A stretch of 22,160 nt of DNA from Candidatus Moraniibacteriota bacterium (GTDB lineage: Bacteria; Patescibacteriota; Minisyncoccia; Moranbacterales; UBA1568): NCBI GenBank assembly GCA_017992575.1, contig JAGOOJ010000006.1:1-22160 (forward strand). Reading direction: 5' to 3'. Positions within the stretch are counted from its first letter, which is position 1. Each line of letters begins with the position of its first letter. The translations under genes and the position numbers were made by a program. Positions 7,014-14,704 of this stretch are shown piece after piece. The notes under the pieces were generated by a model that was given only the letters and a program-made list of their open reading frames with translations, was not told the DNA's origin and searched no databases.

Positions 7014-10000
7014 ATGTTTCGGAAAATTGGAATACAAACCTTTGTTGCGGGAGTTGTTTTTCTTTGGTTCACTCCCGTGTCCTTGGCAGTATATCGGGAT
7101 GATGTTCCTGATTTTACGGGCGTGCTCATCGATCAGGATACCACTTGGTATAAAGATGTGACGTATGTCTTTGAGAAAGAAATCAGAATCGTTGATGGGG
7201 CGAAGTTGACCATTGAACCCGGCACCCATATTTCTTTCAAGCGCGACCAAGGTGGTAGCGCTCTTTTATTGAGTCTTTTTGATGGAAAAATAGATGCAAT
7301 TGGTACAGAAGTGGACCCAATTGTTTTTGATCGAGCCAGCGACAGCGATGCGTATGCCATTCAGTTTAATGATGCGACTGCTGAACAGGTGTCAGTATTT
7401 CAGTATGTACGATTTTTACATGGCGGGGATGTGTGGGATGTACCGGAGTGTCCTGATTGTGGGCAGTCATTTTTACAGAAACTTTTTATCAAGAATGTCT
7501 TTGCTGCCACTCAAGATGGAATCGAAACTCTCAGATACCAATGGGGGAAGCTTCACGTCGAGGATGTCGTTTTTTCTGAGAGTATTTTTGGTGATGTTTG
7601 GGTGTCTGAGTCAGTAAGGGGTGACTACACCGACGAAGATGGAAATTTTGTTCAAGATCCGGCATTTTTATATATTAAAAATTCAGACTTTAGAGGTGAT
7701 ACGGCTACTCCGGCACTGCGTGTTATGGATTCATCTTGTTACGGGATACCCTTCTGTCCACGGAAAGTTCATTTTGAGAATAATTGGTACGCAGCATCAA
7801 GTGGTCCGAAGATGGTAGGCAATCCTGCAGGAATGGGAAAATCAATTATAGGAAGTATTAATTTTAATGGCTTTAGCGCGACTGAATTTTTTCCTTCTTG
7901 TGCGACAAACTGTTTCTCGAACGTTCTGTTTTTGCCCGGACTCGAAGCCAGTCGGTTGTATGATGATCAAAGCTCGTCGTGTGTCGCGGACAAAACAGAT
8001 CCGACCAGGGCCTGGGAACCGAGTTGCAACAACGATGCACGCAAACTCTATCTCGACGCGTCGGGCAAGAGTTTGGATGGCGATATTCATACCAAGGACG
8101 GTGACGTACTCGATGAAACTCCGACGGGAGCCAATATTTACCGCTCTTTTTTGGAAGAATTGGAAAGAATGAAAAGTACTGATCACGCCATCAATGATTG
8201 GCAGGCAGTGGCGTATGATTGGCGACTTTCTTTGGATGATATTTTGGCGGACGGCACTGTTGCCGAGCGATTGCGTCAGTTGGCCAGCACATCGAAATCA
8301 GGCAAAGTGACGCTGGTAGCTCATTCTAATGGCGGTCTACTGGCCAAGGCCCTCATGAACAATCTCAGTGAGAGTGAAGTAGCACGACTCGTCGACAAAA
8401 TAGTGTTGGTAGCAGTACCTCAGGTGGGTACCCCGGCTGCTGTTGCTGGATTACTTCATGGCTACAAGCAAAATTTCTTTCCGGTCCTCGATACTCCTAC
8501 AGCTCGGGGATTAGCAGAAAATATGCCAGGAGCCTACCAGCTCCTTCCAACGGCCCAGTACTTTTCTTCGGTGGATACTCCGGTAGCGACATTCGACGTG
8601 GCTTCTTCTTTGGACTGGAACCATCGTTATGTGGACACTGTGAATTCCCAGGGTGAACTTCATGATTTTTTGTCGGATACGTTTCGCCGGGTTATCGCGA
8701 CCAACAGTGATACTGATACCTTAGCCACTTTGAACGAACCACTGCTTACTCGAGCAGAGAACCTGCATGATACTCTCGATACCTGGGTGGCCCCAGCGGG
8801 CGTGCGGGTAGTGCAGATCGCGGGGTGGGGCGTGCCGAGTACGCTCAGTAGTACTGATTACACGGTGGAAAAGAGAAAGCTCTGCGATGAGTCGCTGTGC
8901 CAGTCTAATATCGAACTGCTTGACCCGGATTTCAAATTTACCATCGATGGCGATGGAACCGTCGTGACGCCGAGTGCCCTGTGGATGAAAGACGTTGAGC
9001 GGTATTGGGTAAACATAAGAAATTATAATAAGAACAATCCGATCGAGACAGCTTTCGGGTTACTAGGGGTTGAACATGCTAATGTTTTGGAAATCCCTCA
9101 ACTGAATATGTTTCTTGCTGATCTCATTACCGATACGACCAAGCCACTTTCGGAGTATGCATATTTTTCGACTGATGTACCGTCCTCAACTGACAAACGA
9201 CTGCAGTACTCACTTCATTCCCCCCTGATACTCAGTCTGTATGATGAGGAGGGGCGACACACAGGTGTTTCTCCCACGGGCGAGATAGAGGAGCAAATTC
9301 CTGGGACATACTATAAACAGTTTGGCGATGTGCAGTATATATTTGCTGATGAGGGGTCTGCCGGGCACGTCGTTCTCGATGGGTATGAAACCGGGAAGTT
9401 CACTTTTGCAGTGGAGGAATTTGAGGATGATATCTCTCTTGGGAAAGTGACTTTCCAGGATATGCCCACAACGCCCGAAACGAAAGTGACGTTTGATGTA
9501 CCGAATGACCTCGCTAGTGCGTCGCACCTTCGTATCGATCGCGATGGCGATGGGACGACCGATATCGACCTACCACCAAAAATTGGTGAGGTAGTGACGT
9601 TTGATGTTACGGCGCCCGTGACCACGACTACTTTGACGGGCACACAGGGAACGAATGACTGGTATATCAGCGATGTGACTGTGGCGCTAACTGCTACTGA
9701 TGAGGGTGATATTGAGAAAACAGAATACTCAGTAGATGGTACTACGTGGCATGCTTACACGGCCCCGTTTATTGTGGCTACTGAGGGGACGATGATACTT
9801 CAATATTTTTCTACGGATCAGGCTGGCAATGGAGAAGAGATAAAGACAGTAACTATCAAAATTGATAAACAAGCTCCAGAAGGAAAAATTATGTTCAATC
9901 CTACGACACAGAAACTCGCTATCACGGGTACTGATAGTCTAGGAGGACCCGTGACAGTGGTCATGGTTGAACAGAAGAAAGACTTGGTGGCATCCAATAC

Positions 10001-10463
10001 CAAGCTCAAGAAAATTAAACCATGGTTTGATCGGTGGCTGAAACGGCACAAGAAAGACTTGCCGGATATGCTCGCGACATTGGTGGATCAATCTGGGCAT
10101 ACGACGAGCATTGGATTTGAAAAAACGAGGGATCGCAAAGGGTATGTTTTTGTCAGGGTGCGGTCTCTCGGATATGATGAGCAGGAAGTACAGCTGACCG
10201 GGGCACAGGCTCAGTACAAGTGGCGGGTAGACAGAAGAAATCAGTATCAGCAATTGGCTAGCTCTCTCAAGGCAGGGAGGTATGGTTTGGAATCACATTA
10301 CGTCCCACACAAGAACGAGACCTGGATCATGGAGCAGTCACGTGATCTGGAGGACGATGACCGCGATGATGAGAGTGAACGACGTCCGATACAAAAGAAG
10401 CTTCCAGGTCTTGTGGTACCATATATGCAGACAGGACAAGGGGAAATAGAGATCAAATATTAA
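7014..10463 (+). CDS. large exported lipase-like protein: beta-helix, LCAT-type alpha/beta hydrolase, Ig-like domain
   Basis: Encodes 1149 residues. A signal peptide is visible (basic MFRKIG, hydrophobic core, cleavage near SLA at about 25). About residues 30-290 contain VDGAKLTIEPGTHISF and look like a right-handed beta-helix. The hydrolase has FLPGLEASRL near 305, the nucleophile elbow VAHSNGG with S438, D645 or D647 in IDGDGTVV, and H688 in GVEHANV: a complete Ser-Asp-His set arranged as in the LCAT / lysosomal phospholipase family, which moves or cleaves acyl groups of lipids. Near residues 866-960 an Ig-like region of the chitobiase/OmpL47 kind follows (SVDGTTWHAYTAPF, FSTDQAGNGE). The last 190 residues are unrecognised. 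No LPXTG-type anchor is seen. Possible use on host or environmental lipids is inference. Confidence 0.82.
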   Translation: MFRKIGIQTFVAGVVFLWFTPVSLAVYRDDVPDFTGVLIDQDTTWYKDVTYVFEKEIRIVDGAKLTIEPGTHISFKRDQGGSALLLSLFDGKIDAIGTEVDPIVFDRASDSDAYAIQFNDATAEQVSVFQYVRFLHGGDVWDVPECPDCGQSFLQKLFIKNVFAATQDGIETLRYQWGKLHVEDVVFSESIFGDVWVSESVRGDYTDEDGNFVQDPAFLYIKNSDFRGDTATPALRVMDSSCYGIPFCPRKVHFENNWYAASSGPKMVGNPAGMGKSIIGSINFNGFSATEFFPSCATNCFSNVLFLPGLEASRLYDDQSSSCVADKTDPTRAWEPSCNNDARKLYLDASGKSLDGDIHTKDGDVLDETPTGANIYRSFLEELERMKSTDHAINDWQAVAYDWRLSLDDILADGTVAERLRQLASTSKSGKVTLVAHSNGGLLAKALMNNLSESEVARLVDKIVLVAVPQVGTPAAVAGLLHGYKQNFFPVLDTPTARGLAENMPGAYQLLPTAQYFSSVDTPVATFDVASSLDWNHRYVDTVNSQGELHDFLSDTFRRVIATNSDTDTLATLNEPLLTRAENLHDTLDTWVAPAGVRVVQIAGWGVPSTLSSTDYTVEKRKLCDESLCQSNIELLDPDFKFTIDGDGTVVTPSALWMKDVERYWVNIRNYNKNNPIETAFGLLGVEHANVLEIPQLNMFLADLITDTTKPLSEYAYFSTDVPSSTDKRLQYSLHSPLILSLYDEEGRHTGVSPTGEIEEQIPGTYYKQFGDVQYIFADEGSAGHVVLDGYETGKFTFAVEEFEDDISLGKVTFQDMPTTPETKVTFDVPNDLASASHLRIDRDGDGTTDIDLPPKIGEVVTFDVTAPVTTTTLTGTQGTNDWYISDVTVALTATDEGDIEKTEYSVDGTTWHAYTAPFIVATEGTMILQYFSTDQAGNGEEIKTVTIKIDKQAPEGKIMFNPTTQKLAITGTDSLGGPVTVVMVEQKKDLVASNTKLKKIKPWFDRWLKRHKKDLPDMLATLVDQSGHTTSIGFEKTRDRKGYVFVRVRSLGYDEQEVQLTGAQAQYKWRVDRRNQYQQLASSLKAGRYGLESHYVPHKNETWIMEQSRDLEDDDRDDESERRPIQKKLPGLVVPYMQTGQGEIEIKY

Positions 10464-10472
10464 TATAAATAT

Positions 10473-10865
10473 ATGACGAAGAAAAGTGTGCTATTTGTTT
10501 CAGGTACAGTTACGATTATTTTGATAATTTTGGACAGATTAGGGACGTTTCGTTTGTGTGGTGCGAATGAATATGGTAGCTGTATGGATGTTTTGTATAG
10601 CGCGATTATTTTTTTTCTTCCTATCATTCCTCTTTTCCTTTTTTCTCTTATCACTTACAAAATGTCAGAGGAGGTGTTTCAGGACTGGTGGCGGTTGGCT
10701 CGTATCTTTATCCCACTGGCGATGTTCCTTATCCTCATTACCCCGGCCTATACCCACAACTGGATGTTTCCCGTCGTAAAGGGGACAGTCGCCGTCGCCC
10801 TCTCTGGGTTATTTGTCATCATCTCTCTCTTTAGAATTACCCTTGCTCACCGGAGACTGAAGTAA
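10473..10865 (+). CDS. small integral membrane protein, unknown function
   Basis: Encodes 130 residues with four hydrophobic segments (about 8-23, 44-62, 75-92 and 100-120). Two cysteines (LCGANEYGSCMDV) lie in the first outer loop and could form a disulfide. It starts 9 bases after the exported lipase stop, so it shares that transcript and ends at the hairpin 20 bases downstream. No family recognised. Confidence 0.75.
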   Translation: MTKKSVLFVSGTVTIILIILDRLGTFRLCGANEYGSCMDVLYSAIIFFLPIIPLFLFSLITYKMSEEVFQDWWRLARIFIPLAMFLILITPAYTHNWMFPVVKGTVAVALSGLFVIISLFRITLAHRRLK

Positions 10866-10885
10866 GGAAGCGCGTAGATAGTATC

Positions 10886-10909
10886 AAAACCAGCCTGAGG
10901 CTGGTTTTT
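10886..10909 (+). terminator. rho-independent terminator of the lipase operon
   Basis: AAAACCAGCC, loop TGA, GGCTGGTTTT: a perfect 10-bp stem ending in five T. Confidence 0.85.
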
Positions 10910-10931
10910 GCTTATGCGTGATTGGTTCTTG

Positions 10932-10960
10932 TTGAATTTGTAGTGAAAGTATGGTAAACT
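10932..10960 (+). promoter_or_regulatory. promoter of the PemK-like toxin gene
   Basis: TTGAAT (10932-10937), a 17-base spacer, then TAAACT (10955-10960) with the upstream TG of an extended -10. It ends 25 bases before the ATG. Confidence 0.6.
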
Positions 10961-10975
10961 ACTTATATAAAGTAG
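10959..10975 (+). promoter_or_regulatory. palindromic operator candidate at the toxin promoter
   Basis: CTACTT-ATATA-AAGTAG is a perfect 6-bp inverted repeat that begins inside the -10 and covers the expected transcription start. This is where a repressor would act. Confidence 0.5.
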
Positions 10976-10985
10976 CTTCTAATTT

Positions 10986-11405
10986 ATGAATCAAAAAAAG
11001 AACGAGGGAAAATATACCAAAGATTTCGACCGTTGGAATGACAAGAAAAAACAAACGGATTCTCAGTCAGAGAGTCGTGAGTTGTTCATATACCCACGTG
11101 AAGTGTGGTGGTGCGCTCTTGGCGTGAATGTCGGTTCTGAAGTAGATGGGAAGAATGAAAATTTTGAAAGACCTGTACTCCTTGTGAAGGTTATTAGTGC
11201 GAATGGATTTTTCGGCATACCGTTGACGTCGCGACAAAAAGGACATCGGTATGAGATCATTGTCAATCATGACAAGGGAATTTCCTTTGCCAATACATCA
11301 CAGCTGCGGTTCTTGAGTAAGAAAAGAATGTTGCGAAAGATAGGGATGGCCTCTGAAGATGACTTCAGACAAGTCTTAAAACGGTGTCAGGATTTGTTTC
11401 AATAA
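10986..11405 (+). CDS. PemK/MazF-family toxin, apparently solitary
   Basis: Encodes 139 residues. The core from YPREVWWCALGVNVGSEVDG through ENFERPVLLVKV, IPLTSRQKG, then TSQLRFLSKKRMLRKIG is the PemK/MazF fold, a ribosome-independent mRNA endonuclease in toxin-antitoxin modules. The N-terminal 30 residues (KDFDRWNDKKKQ) are a charged extension typical of CPR members. No antitoxin frame is found on either strand within 100 bases upstream or 180 downstream. Its promoter carries a perfect palindrome. A minus-strand RNA unit ends at its stop codon. No Shine-Dalgarno precedes the ATG. The extension could serve as a built-in antitoxin, which is inference. Confidence 0.87.
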   Translation: MNQKKNEGKYTKDFDRWNDKKKQTDSQSESRELFIYPREVWWCALGVNVGSEVDGKNENFERPVLLVKVISANGFFGIPLTSRQKGHRYEIIVNHDKGISFANTSQLRFLSKKRMLRKIGMASEDDFRQVLKRCQDLFQ

Positions 11406-11458
11406 AAAAAATCGGACCCACCCTTTCGGGTGAGTCCTCGGAGGCCGAAGCCATCAGT
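11404..11458 (-). ncRNA. putative small RNA (orphan minus-strand transcription unit)
   Basis: A promoter on the minus strand (11465-11492) is followed only about 50 bases later by an intrinsic terminator, with no gene between. The predicted RNA holds GGC-UUCG-GCC (11445-11454), then GGACUCACCC-GAAA-GGGUGGGUCC (11437-11414), then GA and seven or eight U. Both hairpins carry classic stable tetraloops (UUCG and a GNRA loop). The one imperfect pair of the terminator is U-G on the minus strand but C-A on the plus strand, so the minus strand is the transcribed one. It ends against the 3' end of the toxin gene. A short frame starting at an ATG in 11452-11454 exists but lacks a ribosome site. Confidence 0.5.
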
Positions 11459-11464
11459 AACTAC

Positions 11465-11492
11465 AATATACTCTTTTTTGACGATTTGTCAA
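11465..11492 (-). promoter_or_regulatory. promoter of the orphan minus-strand RNA, with inverted repeat
   Basis: Minus strand: TTGACA (perfect), 16-base spacer, TATATT. The -35 lies in the inverted repeat TTGAC-GATTT-GTCAA (11478-11492), a possible operator. Confidence 0.5.
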
Positions 11493-11532
11493 GTGCCCAG
11501 TCAAGCGTTAATCTGAGTATTAGACATGGTTT

Positions 11533-11561
11533 TTGGCTGAGAGTAGGGATAGGTGTAGAAT
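11533..11561 (+). promoter_or_regulatory. promoter of the GFA-family gene
   Basis: TTGGCT (11533-11538), a 17-base spacer, then TAGAAT (11556-11561) with upstream TG. It lies 37 bases before ATG 11599 and 22 before the alternative ATG 11584. Confidence 0.55.
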
Positions 11562-11598
11562 AGAGGGGATTCGTCTGTAAGCAATGAGAAGTAAAACT

Positions 11599-11949
11599 AT
11601 GCAGAAATATACAGGAGGGTGTCATTGTCAGGCGGTGCGGTATGAGGTCGAGGTTGACCTTGCGCAAACGATGACTTGTAATTGTTCTCATTGTGAGATG
11701 AAAGGATTTATCCTTGCTTTTGTCCCGGCGACGAACTTCACGCTCATTTCTGGTGAAGATATGCTCACCGAGTATAGATTCAACACCAAGAAAATTGCGC
11801 ATCTGTTCTGCAAAGTCTGTGGCGTGCAGTCGTTTGGTCGTGGCACCGACCCGACCGGCAATGCGACAGTTATGATAAACGTCCGCTGTCTCAAAGACGT
11901 CGATCTCACAACCCTGCAGTCAGGAAAGTTTGATGGGAAGAATATGTAA
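11599..11949 (+). CDS. GFA / CENP-V family zinc protein
   Basis: Encodes 116 residues from ATG 11599, or 121 from ATG 11584; family members usually begin a few residues before the YTGGCHC motif, so 11599 is preferred. Zinc ligands are visible in three clusters: GCHC, CNCSHC and CKVCG, followed by FGRG, as in the glutathione-dependent formaldehyde-activating (GFA) / CENP-V fold. Proteins of this family bind zinc and often act on S-hydroxymethyl-glutathione adducts, but most short bacterial members are uncharacterised. The length is slightly short but the fold appears complete. The helicase gene starts 31 bases downstream. Confidence 0.87.
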   Translation: MQKYTGGCHCQAVRYEVEVDLAQTMTCNCSHCEMKGFILAFVPATNFTLISGEDMLTEYRFNTKKIAHLFCKVCGVQSFGRGTDPTGNATVMINVRCLKDVDLTTLQSGKFDGKNM

Positions 11950-11980
11950 AGTAATTAGAGTAGGAAAAATAATACTAGCC

Positions 11981-13954
11981 ATGAAGAGAGAATACTACTC
12001 TGATTCGATAGCTCATTTTTTGAAGGTTAAGCCTGATGAAATTCTTGGCGCGTTAACAAGGAATAGCGAATTTGATCTTGGACAAAATCAACGGGATGCA
12101 TGGGTAGAGGAAGTTATTATTTTACAAAAAGTTTTAGATTCATATTCTGGTTCAATATACTTCGAATATTCTATCCCGAGAATGGGAAAGCGTATTGATG
12201 TCGTGTTGATTATTGAATCAGCTATATTTGTTCTTGAATTTAAAGTTGGAGAAAAAGATTTTTCTTCAAGCGCCTCGGATCAAGTTTGGGATTATGCGTT
12301 AGATTTAAAAAATTTCCACAGTTCAAGCCATGACCATTATATCGTTCCAGTTCTTATCGCAACGAATGCAGTGAAAGTTGATTCTGTTATTTCACTTACT
12401 CCGAAAAATGACAAGGTGTTTTTCCCTATAAAATCAAATATAGTAATGCTTAGGAGTGTTATAGATAGCTCCCTAGCTCTTATGGATGGATCCGTTATTA
12501 GCGTAGATGGATGGGAAGAGGGCAGGTATTGTCCTACCCCGACTATTGTCGAGGCAGCAATGGCTCTTTATCGTGGTCATTCAGTTAAAAATATTTCCCG
12601 AAGTGATGCGGGCGCAATTAATTTGACGCAAACATCAGAGGTTGTATCGGAAATAATTACTTCTTCGAAGAGCAAATCACAGAAATCAATTTGTTTTGTT
12701 ACTGGCGTTCCGGGTGCCGGTAAGACATTGATTGGATTGAATATTGCGAATAAGCATATTGATAAAGACAATGATTTATATAGCGTTTTTCTTTCTGGTA
12801 ATGGACCGCTCGTTGCTATATTACGAGAGGCACTGACTCGAGATAGAGTGGCTCATGAAAAAGAAAAAGGAAAAAAAATTACCAAAAGTGATGCATTACG
12901 AAATGTTAAGTTGTTTATTCAAAACGTGCATAATTTTCGTGATGACTGTCTGAAAGACGAAAAGCCCCCGATTGAACACGTTGCTCTTTTTGATGAGGCA
13001 CAGAGAGCTTGGAATTTAGAGCAGACTGCAACTTTTATGAAGAGGAAAAAAGGTCGACCAGATTTTGATCAGTCCGAGCCCGAATTTCTCATTTCTTGCC
13101 TTGATCGTCACCCTGATTGGGCAGTAGTTGTTTGCTTAGTTGGTGGGGGTCAAGAAATCAATACGGGTGAAGCTGGAATTAGCGAATGGATAGAATGTTT
13201 GAATCGTTCCTTTCCAGAGTGGAATGTTTATGTGTCTTCACGACTTACTGATAGTGAATATGGAGCCGGAAAGATGCTAGATAAAATTAAGACTCGTAAA
13301 AATATATTCACAAAAGATGAATTACATCTCTCTGTTTCAATGCGTTCTTTTCGCGCAGAGCACATTTCTTTACTTATAAAGCAAATTTTGGATACTAATA
13401 TAAAGGAAGCACAAAATACGCTATTACAGGTGAGATCAAAATATCCGATGGTAATTACCAGGGATATTTCGAAAGCAAAAGAGTGGTTGAAAAAACAGGC
13501 ACGTGGCTCAGAGCGTTACGGGATAGTTGTTTCTTCACAGGCAGAAAGATTAAAGCCACATGCAATATTTGTGAAGTCGCCAATGGATCCGGTACATTGG
13601 TTTCTTGATGGAAAGGAAGATGTTCGTTCGTCATATTATCTTGAAGATGTAGCAACCGAGTTTGATATCCAGGGTCTAGAATTAGATTGGTCTTGTGTGA
13701 TTTGGGATGCTGATTTTAGGTATACAGAAAACGGTTGGGAGCATCGATCTTTTGTGGGGAGTAAATGGAATTATATTAAAAAATCTGAACGACAAGTATA
13801 TTTGAAGAACGCATACCGTGTTTTGCTCACTCGTGCTAGACAGGGAATGGTTATTGTTATTCCGTCGGGCGATCCTAACGATTCAACGAGAAATCCTGAC
13901 TTCTATGACTGCACCTTTGAATATTTGAAAAAAATTGGATTTGAAGTGATTTAA
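11981..13954 (+). CDS. DUF2075 helicase/ATPase with N-terminal nuclease-like domain
   Basis: Encodes 657 residues from ATG 11981. An earlier in-frame start at 11930 would overlap the GFA gene, and AGGAAAA lies 14 bases ahead of 11981. The N-terminal region resembles a PD-(D/E)XK nuclease: E43/E44, D73 in RIDVVLI, then E86-F-K88 in VLEFKVG and Q101. The DUF2075 motor follows: Walker A TGVPGAGKTL (241-250), Walker B VALFDEAQR (334-342), LVGGGQEINTGEAGISEW, and late superfamily 1 motifs (VATEFDIQGLELDW, YRVLLTRARQGM). Such proteins are predicted DNA/RNA helicases related to the Schlafen group 3 motor. Codon use is clearly more A/T-rich than the flanking genes, which suggests transfer. It is followed 45 bases later by a second nuclease-like gene. 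Confidence 0.85.
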   Translation: MKREYYSDSIAHFLKVKPDEILGALTRNSEFDLGQNQRDAWVEEVIILQKVLDSYSGSIYFEYSIPRMGKRIDVVLIIESAIFVLEFKVGEKDFSSSASDQVWDYALDLKNFHSSSHDHYIVPVLIATNAVKVDSVISLTPKNDKVFFPIKSNIVMLRSVIDSSLALMDGSVISVDGWEEGRYCPTPTIVEAAMALYRGHSVKNISRSDAGAINLTQTSEVVSEIITSSKSKSQKSICFVTGVPGAGKTLIGLNIANKHIDKDNDLYSVFLSGNGPLVAILREALTRDRVAHEKEKGKKITKSDALRNVKLFIQNVHNFRDDCLKDEKPPIEHVALFDEAQRAWNLEQTATFMKRKKGRPDFDQSEPEFLISCLDRHPDWAVVVCLVGGGQEINTGEAGISEWIECLNRSFPEWNVYVSSRLTDSEYGAGKMLDKIKTRKNIFTKDELHLSVSMRSFRAEHISLLIKQILDTNIKEAQNTLLQVRSKYPMVITRDISKAKEWLKKQARGSERYGIVVSSQAERLKPHAIFVKSPMDPVHWFLDGKEDVRSSYYLEDVATEFDIQGLELDWSCVIWDADFRYTENGWEHRSFVGSKWNYIKKSERQVYLKNAYRVLLTRARQGMVIVIPSGDPNDSTRNPDFYDCTFEYLKKIGFEVI

Positions 13955-13999
13955 TAAAAAAATTAATTGTATTTCTGCTATCAAACACTAATTACCCGT

Positions 14000-14506
14000 A
14001 TGACTAAATCAATTTTTTATCTAATTTTAATTTTAGGAGTGTTTGCTCTGTTCAAGTTTTTCCTGGAGAAGTATTTTAGTGAAAAGAAGAAAATATATAC
14101 GTATCGATCAAAAGAATCCTTCATGACTTCGGCAGAGCGCGAGTTTTTTGGAGTATTGAAGTCTGCAATTGGAGAGAAATATCAGATATTCGCTCAGGTA
14201 CATTTGCCGACAATCCTCGATTGCAAAATAAATGGTCAGAATTGGCATGGCGCTTTCCGACATATAGATGAGAAGTCCGTTGACTTTGTACTTTGCGATA
14301 GTATCAGTCTCAAGCCATTGCTGGCTATCGAGCTCGATGACAAATCACATGACGAAGAGTCTCGTCAGCTACGCGATGAGGAGGTTGAACGTATTTTTAA
14401 GGAAGCGAATCTTCCGCTTTTGCGATTTGAAAATCATGGGCAATATGATCAAGCGGGAATAGCTCGTCGAATTGATGAGGTATTGGACGTAACCAAGCTC
14501 GCCTAA
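14000..14506 (+). CDS. DUF2726 protein, membrane-anchored nuclease-like
   Basis: Encodes 168 residues from ATG 14000; an upstream in-frame TTG is less likely. One N-terminal membrane helix (residues 4-22) is followed by a basic stretch (EKKKIYTYRSK), leaving the rest in the cytoplasm. The DUF2726 domain shows E46, D95 in SVDFVLCD, and E111-x-D113 in LLAIELDDKSH, an arrangement like the PD-(D/E)XK / Vsr-type nuclease core. The same A/T-rich codon use as the DUF2075 gene and the 45-base gap suggest the two move and work together. No Shine-Dalgarno is evident. Confidence 0.82.
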   Translation: MTKSIFYLILILGVFALFKFFLEKYFSEKKKIYTYRSKESFMTSAEREFFGVLKSAIGEKYQIFAQVHLPTILDCKINGQNWHGAFRHIDEKSVDFVLCDSISLKPLLAIELDDKSHDEESRQLRDEEVERIFKEANLPLLRFENHGQYDQAGIARRIDEVLDVTKLA

Positions 14507-14509
14507 AAC

Positions 14510-14559
14510 TTTTGGTTACGTAACTCATTACGTAATTCATTCTCTTTTTATAACCAAAA
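14510..14559. repeat. inverted repeat enclosing a tandem 12-bp repeat
   Basis: TTTTGGTTA (14510-14518) and TAACCAAAA (14551-14559) are perfect 9-bp inverted arms. Between them lie two tandem copies of a 12-mer, ACGTAACTCATT and ACGTAATTCATT (14518-14541), differing at one base. GTTACGTAAC (14515-14524) is itself palindromic. No T-tract follows, so this is not an ordinary terminator. The 198-base gap 14507-14704 holds this element, a promoter and a leader, and no gene that I can see. Confidence 0.6.
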
Positions 14560-14597
14560 TGCAGTTCAATTTTTAAGACATGGATCGTTACGAAGTA

Positions 14598-14626
14598 TTG
14601 ACATATTGATAAAAATATGCTACAAA
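14598..14626 (+). promoter_or_regulatory. strong promoter of the 361-residue unknown gene
   Basis: TTGACA (14598-14603), a 17-base spacer, TACAAA (14621-14626) with upstream TG. The leader to the ATG at 14705 is about 70 bases. Confidence 0.7.
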
Positions 14627-14704
14627 TTAGAATCGTTTGTATGGTGATTTATCTCATACGGCGACCGGTTCTTTGCTACATACACCAAACATGACGGAGG
14701 CCTC

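Noticed and set aside
11404..11437. hairpin as a plus-strand terminator of the toxin gene
   Set aside because: On the plus strand the stem has a C-A mismatch and no T-run follows; the minus strand fits better, though two-way use is not excluded.
11930..11980. upstream extension of the DUF2075 gene
   Set aside because: It would overlap the GFA gene by 20 bases, and the extra residues do not look like part of the domain.
14507..14704. possible gene or CRISPR-like repeat in the gap
   Set aside because: Only two 12-bp copies without spacers and no frame with a start site; it is not an array.
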